Shown here in pieces: positions 59,956 to 64,000 of a stretch of 64,000 bases of DNA. Below the pieces are notes generated by a model, which was not told where the DNA came from, searched no databases, and worked only from the letters and a program-made list of their open reading frames with translations. Origin of the DNA: CAIQJJ01 sp049325275 (GTDB lineage: Bacteria; Chloroflexota; Anaerolineae; Anaerolineales; UBA4823); contig JBMOLU010000002.1 in assembly GCA_049325275.1 (NCBI GenBank), positions 640,214 through 704,213 on the forward strand. The letters run 5' to 3'. The stretch's first letter is position 1, and every line of letters begins with the position of its first letter. The translations under genes were made by a program, and so were the position numbers.

Positions 59956-61023
59956 ATGATGAGCGTTGAATTTGTCTTTCGCCTGATTGGTATGATCGTC
60001 TTTGCTATTGGGGGCGCTTATGCAGGGGCTTATAGCGGGACTGCTATTACAGGGGAGCCGCTTGGGTACGCTTTTATTTTTGGCCTGCTGGGAGCCCTCG
60101 TGGGTCTTGTTATGACCCCGTTCCTGACTACGCGGCCTGCCCGAGCGATACGGACTGCGTTGATGAAGCTCTCCGCACAGTCTCTGGCAGCGGGGATGTT
60201 TGGCCTGGTGGTTGGGTTAATGGTGGCTGCCCTGTTGTCTTTCCCGTTGTCGTTGCTGCCTTATCCTGTAGGGCAGATCGTGCCGTTTATTGGCGTGTTG
60301 ATTTTTAGCTATTTTGGGGTTTCTGTCTTTGTCATGCGCCAGAACGATTTGTTCGCGTTGATTCGCAATATTCCTACCAGGCTGGCGCCTGCGGAAGAAT
60401 CTGGTTCGCCGGCGCAACTTCCCACAAGAACGATTTTGTTGGATACGAGTGTCATTATCGATGGACGCATTGCCGATATTGCCAAGACAGGCTTTTTGGT
60501 TGGTTCGTTGTTGATCCCGCGTTTTGTGCTCAATGAACTGCAATATATTGCCGACTCGCCCGATAGCCTACGGCGCCAGCGTGGCCGCCGCGGGATGGAA
60601 GTGCTTGCCAGTCTGCAAAAGGATAGCACCATCCCTGTACGCATCAGCGACATCGACGTCGAGGGCGTGCGTGAAGTGGATGACAAGCTGGTGGTGCTTG
60701 CCCGCCAACTTCGTTGCCCAATTCTGACCAATGACTATAATCTAAATCGAGTCGCCGATTTACAGGGCGTAGCGGTGCTCAATGTCAATGAGTTGGCGAA
60801 TGCCGTAAAACTCGTCCTTTTGCCGGGCGAGCAGTTGGTAGTCCAGTTGATTCAGGAGGGTAAGGAAATTGGCCAGGGTGTAGGTTATATGGATGATGGC
60901 ACGATGGTGGTCGTCGAAGATGGGCGTGCAGCCTTGAACAAAGAAGTTTCTGTCACAGTCACAAAGGTTTTGCAAACGGCTGCTGGCCGGATGATTTTTG
61001 CCCGCATGGGCAGTTCCGAGTAG
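59956..61023 (+). CDS. Membrane-anchored PIN-TRAM domain protein (YacL-like)
   Basis: 355 residues from the ATG at 59956 (GGGAG upstream). Four membrane helices fill the first 135 residues. A PIN nuclease domain follows with LLDTSVIIDGRIADI carrying the first metal-binding Asp, and LTNDYNLNRVADLQGV the later ones. A TRAM-type RNA-binding domain ends the protein (LIQEGKEIGQGVGYMDDGTM). The layout equals that of Bacillus YacL and its mycobacterial homologues. Probably a membrane-bound ribonuclease; the target is unknown. Confidence 0.93.
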   Translation: MMSVEFVFRLIGMIVFAIGGAYAGAYSGTAITGEPLGYAFIFGLLGALVGLVMTPFLTTRPARAIRTALMKLSAQSLAAGMFGLVVGLMVAALLSFPLSLLPYPVGQIVPFIGVLIFSYFGVSVFVMRQNDLFALIRNIPTRLAPAEESGSPAQLPTRTILLDTSVIIDGRIADIAKTGFLVGSLLIPRFVLNELQYIADSPDSLRRQRGRRGMEVLASLQKDSTIPVRISDIDVEGVREVDDKLVVLARQLRCPILTNDYNLNRVADLQGVAVLNVNELANAVKLVLLPGEQLVVQLIQEGKEIGQGVGYMDDGTMVVVEDGRAALNKEVSVTVTKVLQTAAGRMIFARMGSSE

Positions 61024-61063
61024 CTTTTTATTGTGGGTCCTCCGGGTTTAGCGTGAAGAGTTC

Positions 61064-61116
61064 CCGCATTTGGGGGCTGTGCGTGCGCTTCGCACACGCA
61101 CAGCCCCCAAGTGCGG
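61064..61116 (+). terminator. 22-bp GC-rich hairpin between the PIN-TRAM gene and cysS
   Basis: Arms 61064-61085 and 61095-61116 pair over 22 positions (one G-T) around a 9-nt loop. No U-run follows, so strict intrinsic termination is doubtful. It may be an mRNA-stabilising hairpin or a repeat element. Confidence 0.6.
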
Positions 61117-61146
61117 CCTCCTTTCCCGGCGGAGCCGGAAGAGCCT
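61116..61146. repeat. Short dispersed repeat, copy 2 (cysS leader)
   Basis: GGCCTCC ... GGAGCCGGAAGAGCC, related to the sequence in the uvrA leader at 15391-15426. Only two partial copies are known here. Confidence 0.3.
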
Positions 61147-61173
61147 TTATTGTTGAATGCCAGGAGTAAACCA

Positions 61174-62550
61174 ATGCCTATCAAGTTGTATAACACACTG
61201 ACGCGCCGTAAAGAGGAGTTTGTCCCATTACAAGCGGGCACAGTGACCATGTACGTTTGTGGTCCTACGGTGTATAGCAAGGCCCACGTCGGGCATGCCA
61301 TGTCGGCGCTGGTGTTTGACATCATCCGGCGTTACCTCCTTTACCGCGGTTATGAAGTTCGCCACGTGATGAACTACACCGATGTAGACGACAAGATTAT
61401 CCAGCGCGCCAATCAGGAAGGCATCGAACCGGTTAAACTGGCCGAACGCTATATTGCTGAGTATCAACAGCATCTTGCCGATTTGAATATCCTGCCTGCC
61501 ACCCTTTACCCGCGTGCTACCCAGGAAATTGGGCACATCATCCAGATGATCCGGGACCTGGGCGAAAACGACTTCGCTTACGAAGTCGATGGCGATGTCT
61601 ACTTCCGCGTGGTGAAAGACGAAGATTACGGAAAACTCTCGGGCCGTAAAATTGAGGACATGCAGTCGGGTGTTCGTATTGGCGTCGATGCACGCAAGGA
61701 GAATCCGATGGATTTTGCCCTGTGGAAGGCCGCCAAACCCGGCGAGCCTGCCTGGGACAGTCCCTGGGGCCTCGGCCGGCCCGGCTGGCACATCGAGTGC
61801 TCTGCCATGAGCTTGCATCATCTCGGTGAACAGATCGACATCCATGGCGGCGGTAACGACCTGGTTTTCCCGCATCACGAGAACGAAATCGCCCAGACGG
61901 AAAGCCTCACCGGGAAATCTTTCGCCCGCTATTGGATTCATAACGGCATGATGCAGTTAGCGGGGCAGAAGATGTCGAAGTCGTTGGGAAATTTGATCAC
62001 CATCGAAGAATTCCTCGCCGAGCATGAAGCAGATGCACTACGCATGATGATCCTGAACTCCGGATATCGCAATCCGTTGACCTTTGGTGACGATGTGATT
62101 GCCCAGGCCGAAACGGCCCTGGAGCGCCTGCGTAACGCTTTGCGGCCTGCGTCGTCGAATGGGCAGCCGTCTCCTGAGTTACAGGCCCAGGCCGACGCAA
62201 CCCGCCAGGGCTTCGAAGCCTGTATGGACGATGATTTCAACGCGGCAGGGGCGTTGGGCCATTTGTTCGACCTGGTGCGCGTGATCAACCAGGCCAAAGA
62301 CGGTGGTTTCGATGCGACCCTTGGCCAGGCCGTCTTGCGCGAGTTGATGGCGGTGCTTGGCCTGCGTGCAGAACGTATCGCTGCCGTGGGCGGGCAGGCG
62401 GACGCCTTCGTCGACCTCCTCATCGAAATCCGCCGTGAACTGCGCCAGCAAAAGCTGTGGGCGCTTTCCGATCGGGTGCGCGATCGCCTTAAGGAATTGG
62501 GGGTGATCCTGGAAGACAGCAAGGCCGGCACGAGCTGGCATTGGGAATAG
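61174..62550 (+). CDS. cysS: Cysteinyl-tRNA synthetase
   Basis: 458 residues from the ATG at 61174 (AGGAG upstream), giving MPIKLYNTLTRRKEEF. Class I signatures: the HIGH motif as AHVGHAMSALVFD, the zinc/cysteine site MYVCGPTVY with IECSAMS and PHHENEIAQTE, and KMSKS as GQKMSKSLGN. It charges tRNA-Cys. No T-box element was seen upstream. The methyltransferase gene begins 1 nt after its stop. Confidence 0.97.
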   Translation: MPIKLYNTLTRRKEEFVPLQAGTVTMYVCGPTVYSKAHVGHAMSALVFDIIRRYLLYRGYEVRHVMNYTDVDDKIIQRANQEGIEPVKLAERYIAEYQQHLADLNILPATLYPRATQEIGHIIQMIRDLGENDFAYEVDGDVYFRVVKDEDYGKLSGRKIEDMQSGVRIGVDARKENPMDFALWKAAKPGEPAWDSPWGLGRPGWHIECSAMSLHHLGEQIDIHGGGNDLVFPHHENEIAQTESLTGKSFARYWIHNGMMQLAGQKMSKSLGNLITIEEFLAEHEADALRMMILNSGYRNPLTFGDDVIAQAETALERLRNALRPASSNGQPSPELQAQADATRQGFEACMDDDFNAAGALGHLFDLVRVINQAKDGGFDATLGQAVLRELMAVLGLRAERIAAVGGQADAFVDLLIEIRRELRQQKLWALSDRVRDRLKELGVILEDSKAGTSWHWE

Positions 62551-62551
62551 C

Positions 62552-63292
62552 GTGAAAGAGTTCTTGTACTCTCGCAACGCAGTCTACGAAACCCTGCGCG
62601 CCCAACGGCGGCAGGGTTTTCAACTGTTGCTTGCTGACGGCGCACAGCCAAAGGGCCGGTTGAGCGAGATCATCCATTTGGCCAGGCAGTGCAAAATTGC
62701 TGTACGGAGTGTTCCGCGTCTCCAACTGGACAAAGTTCACCCGCAACATCAGGGCGTCGTCCTCGAAGCCAGCGGCTATCCTTATCGCGGGCTGGTTGAC
62801 ATTCTTGAGTTGGCCGTTCAACGCAACGAGCCGCCCTTTGTGCTTATCTTGGATGCCCTCCAAGATCCGCAAAATCTGGGCACCTTGTTACGCACCGCTG
62901 AAACGGTTGGTGTCCATGGTGTGGTCATCCCGCTCGCTCATACGGCGGAAGTTACCCCGGCTGTCGTCAACGCTTCATCGGGGGCCAGCGAACACTTGCT
63001 GGTTGCGCGTGCCAACTTGGCCCAAACGATTAAAACCTTGAAGGAAGAAGGCCTATGGATTGTCGGCCTGGAAGGCTCCGCCGAGGCTTGCCTGCCTTCG
63101 CAGGTGCGGCTGGATGGCGCCATCGGCCTGGTTGTCGGGTCCGAGGGCCAGGGAATGCGTCCCCTGGTGCGTTCTTCTTGTGATATCCTGCTGCGTCTGC
63201 CCATGCGCGGCAAGATCGAGTCGTTGAACGCTGCGGTAGCCGGTTCGATCGCCCTCTACCTGGCGTGGCAGTCACGCCATTTCGCGCAATGA
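62552..63292 (+). CDS. rlmB: SpoU/TrmH-type 2'-O-ribose RNA methyltransferase (RlmB-like)
   Basis: 246 residues starting with GTG right after cysS. An N-terminal L30e-like substrate domain (KEFLYSRNAVYETLRAQRRQ) is followed by the SPOUT knot: LILDALQDPQNLGTLLRTAE, VVGSEGQGMRPLV and LRLPMRGKIESLNAAVAGSI. It methylates a ribose in 23S rRNA or tRNA; RlmB (G2251) is the usual assignment for this domain order and for the link with cysS. Co-translated with cysS. Confidence 0.92.
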   Translation: MKEFLYSRNAVYETLRAQRRQGFQLLLADGAQPKGRLSEIIHLARQCKIAVRSVPRLQLDKVHPQHQGVVLEASGYPYRGLVDILELAVQRNEPPFVLILDALQDPQNLGTLLRTAETVGVHGVVIPLAHTAEVTPAVVNASSGASEHLLVARANLAQTIKTLKEEGLWIVGLEGSAEACLPSQVRLDGAIGLVVGSEGQGMRPLVRSSCDILLRLPMRGKIESLNAAVAGSIALYLAWQSRHFAQ

Positions 63293-63304
63293 TGCGGAAA
63301 ACTA

Positions 63305-63333
63305 TTGACGTATACCTTGAATCCTGATAGACT
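63305..63333 (+). promoter_or_regulatory. Possible upstream promoter of the tRNA-tuf cluster
   Basis: TTGACG (63305-63310), a 17-bp spacer and TAGACT (63328-63333). Confidence 0.4.
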
Positions 63334-63364
63334 TCCCCCCCGCTGGCAGTACAAGGAATTAGTC

Positions 63365-63393
63365 TTGCCGCTGTAATTTCCCTCTGGTATAAT
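63365..63393 (+). promoter_or_regulatory. Promoter of the tRNA-tuf cluster
   Basis: TTGCCG (63365-63370), a 17-bp spacer and an extended -10 TGGTATAAT (TATAAT at 63388-63393), 35 nt before the first tRNA. It is the best-looking promoter at this end of the window. Confidence 0.75.
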
Positions 63394-63427
63394 GCTCCCG
63401 CTTCGGGCCAGAACTTTAAAATCTTGC

Positions 63428-63500
63428 GCCGACGTAGCTCAATCGGCAGAGCAACCGCCTTGTAAGTGGTAGGTTACGGGTTCGATTCCCGTCGTCGGCT
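63428..63500 (+). tRNA. tRNA-Thr (anticodon TGT)
   Basis: A complete cloverleaf: acceptor GCCGACG/CGTCGGC, D stem GCTC/GAGC, anticodon stem ACCGC/GTGGT with loop CTTGTAA, and T arm ACGGG-TTCGATT-CCCGT. Anticodon TGT reads ACA and related Thr codons. No CCA is encoded. Confidence 0.96.
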
Positions 63501-63596
63501 TCGTCGATGTTGGTTAGTCTATTTGTCAGTTGGTCTCATCCGTTCGTGATGGGGCCAAGTGACCAGTTGGCTAGGTAACTAGGCGATTGATAACTC
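63501..63596. other. Spacer between tRNA-Thr and tRNA-Tyr made of AGTTGG/CTAGG-like words
   Basis: 96 nt with related short words (GTTGGTTAG, CAGTTGGT, GACCAGTTGGCTAGG, TAACTAGGCG). No gene. In E. coli-type clusters adjacent tRNAs are close together; this gap is longer and repetitive in style. Confidence 0.4.
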
Positions 63597-63680
63597 GGGC
63601 AGGTATCCAAGTGGCCAAAGGGCGCTGACTGTAAATCAGTTCGACGACGTCGTTCGGGGGTTCGACTCCCTCCCTGCCCA
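63597..63680 (+). tRNA. tRNA-Tyr (anticodon GTA)
   Basis: 84 nt, class II tRNA with a long variable arm (TCGACGACGTCGTTC region). Acceptor GGGCAGG/CCTGCCC, anticodon stem TGA/TCA with loop CTGTAAA giving GTA, T loop TTCGACT. No CCA is encoded. Confidence 0.95.
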
Positions 63681-63710
63681 CTGAATTAGTTCAGGCAAGC
63701 TGAGCTAATC

Positions 63711-63783
63711 GCCCTCATAGCTCAGACGGTAGAGCACATTCTTGGTAAGAATGGGGTCATGGGTTCAAATCCCATTGAGGGCT
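63711..63783 (+). tRNA. tRNA-Thr (anticodon GGT)
   Basis: Acceptor GCCCTCA/TGAGGGC, D stem GCTC/GAGC, anticodon stem CATTC/GAATG with loop TTGGTAA giving GGT, and T arm ATGGG-TTCAAAT-CCCAT. It reads ACC/ACU. A short T-run follows before tuf. Confidence 0.96.
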
Positions 63784-63831
63784 TTTTGTACTGTAATCAT
63801 CCATAGAACATTCATTCAAGGAGTGGATAAG

Positions 63832-64000
63832 ATGGCCAAGCAAAAATTCGACCGCTCAAAGCCGCACATGAATGTGGGCACGATGGGTCACATTGACCAC
63901 GGCAAGACCACGTTGACGGCAGCGATCACCAAGTGGTGTGGTTTCCGCGGGATGGCAGAATTCCGTGCGTACGATCAGATTGACAATGCGCCGGAAGAAA
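63832..64000 (+). CDS. tuf: Elongation factor Tu, N-terminal part (partial)
   Basis: 56 codons are present before the window ends. MAKQKFDRSKPHMNVGTMGH and the G1 loop GHIDHGKTTLT, then DQIDNAPEE, identify EF-Tu, the GTPase that brings aminoacyl-tRNA to the ribosome. GGAG lies about 10 nt before the start. It is the last gene of a tRNA-tuf unit like the E. coli thrU-tyrU-glyT-thrT-tufB cluster. Confidence 0.97.
   Translation, partial: MAKQKFDRSKPHMNVGTMGHIDHGKTTLTAAITKWCGFRGMAEFRAYDQIDNAPEE

Noticed and set aside
61024..61173. T-box riboswitch before cysS
   Set aside because: No T-box core (TGGxACC-type bulge) and no specifier hairpin was found; the visible structure is one simple long hairpin.

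Overview
The window looks like chromosomal DNA of a GC-rich member of the Chloroflexota, probably Anaerolineae-like. That placement is inference. It rests on the mix of genes: very large exported alpha-2-macroglobulins, many Thr/Pro-rich exported proteins, an ECF sigma factor paired with a FecR-domain membrane protein, a quinol:cytochrome c oxidoreductase of Rieske / b6-type cytochrome b / subunit IV-cytochrome c fusion layout, and DUF2089, DUF6062 and DUF6585-type proteins. No phage, transposase, integrase, CRISPR array or rRNA gene was seen. It reads as ordinary core chromosome with dense regulatory sites between genes.

Layout. 1-3.6 kb: the end of upp, then a leftward cobalamin-uptake operon (btuF, btuC, a DUF6062 gene) behind a complete control region: promoter, B12 riboswitch and terminator. 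3.7-12.4 kb: dnaE, a zinc-ribbon/L12-like membrane protein, an MFS transporter, two-subunit class I fumarase and an MscS channel. 12.5-20.4 kb: uvrA, an LLM flavin oxidoreductase, a double GNAT protein, two small membrane proteins and the catalytic subunit of a B12-dependent acyl-CoA mutase. 20.4-25.4 kb: a LuxR-type regulator with a degenerate receiver, a trypsin-like/PDZ protease, a ten-repeat 29-residue repeat protein with its DUF2089 partner, and a glycosyltransferase. 25.4-37.3 kb: two tandem alpha-2-macroglobulin paralogues. 37.3-47.1 kb: radA, the ECF sigma/FecR pair, icd, a secreted glycosidase, murJ and a DsbA-like protein. 47.2-54.9 kb: an MFS protein, qcrABC and, divergently, sdhCDAB. 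55-64 kb: ugd, two methyltransferases, a UMF1/MFS transporter, a PIN-TRAM protein, cysS, an rRNA/tRNA 2'-O-methyltransferase, then tRNA-Thr, tRNA-Tyr, tRNA-Thr and the start of tuf.

How the parts fit. The organism respires: isocitrate dehydrogenase, fumarase and succinate dehydrogenase supply the TCA cycle, and SdhCDAB and QcrABC connect it to quinone and cytochrome c. The sdh and qcr operons fire from overlapping divergent promoters. Cobalamin import under B12 control fits the B12-dependent mutase 15 kb away. Surface biology is represented by the macroglobulins, glycosidase, MurJ, DsbA-like protein and the sigma/FecR envelope-signalling pair.

Most unusual signals: (1) a roughly 75-nt element present twice (48411-48494 and 52256-52334), with stems conserved and loops varying; (2) three 20-bp iterons over the promoter of the DUF2089/repeat-protein operon; (3) TATAAT boxes 6-8 nt before ATG at radA, murJ and the dsbA-like gene, which suggests leaderless mRNAs; (4) a subunit IV protein fused to two c-heme domains; (5) several long perfect hairpins between genes. 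No entirely new multi-gene system could be demonstrated from sequence alone.
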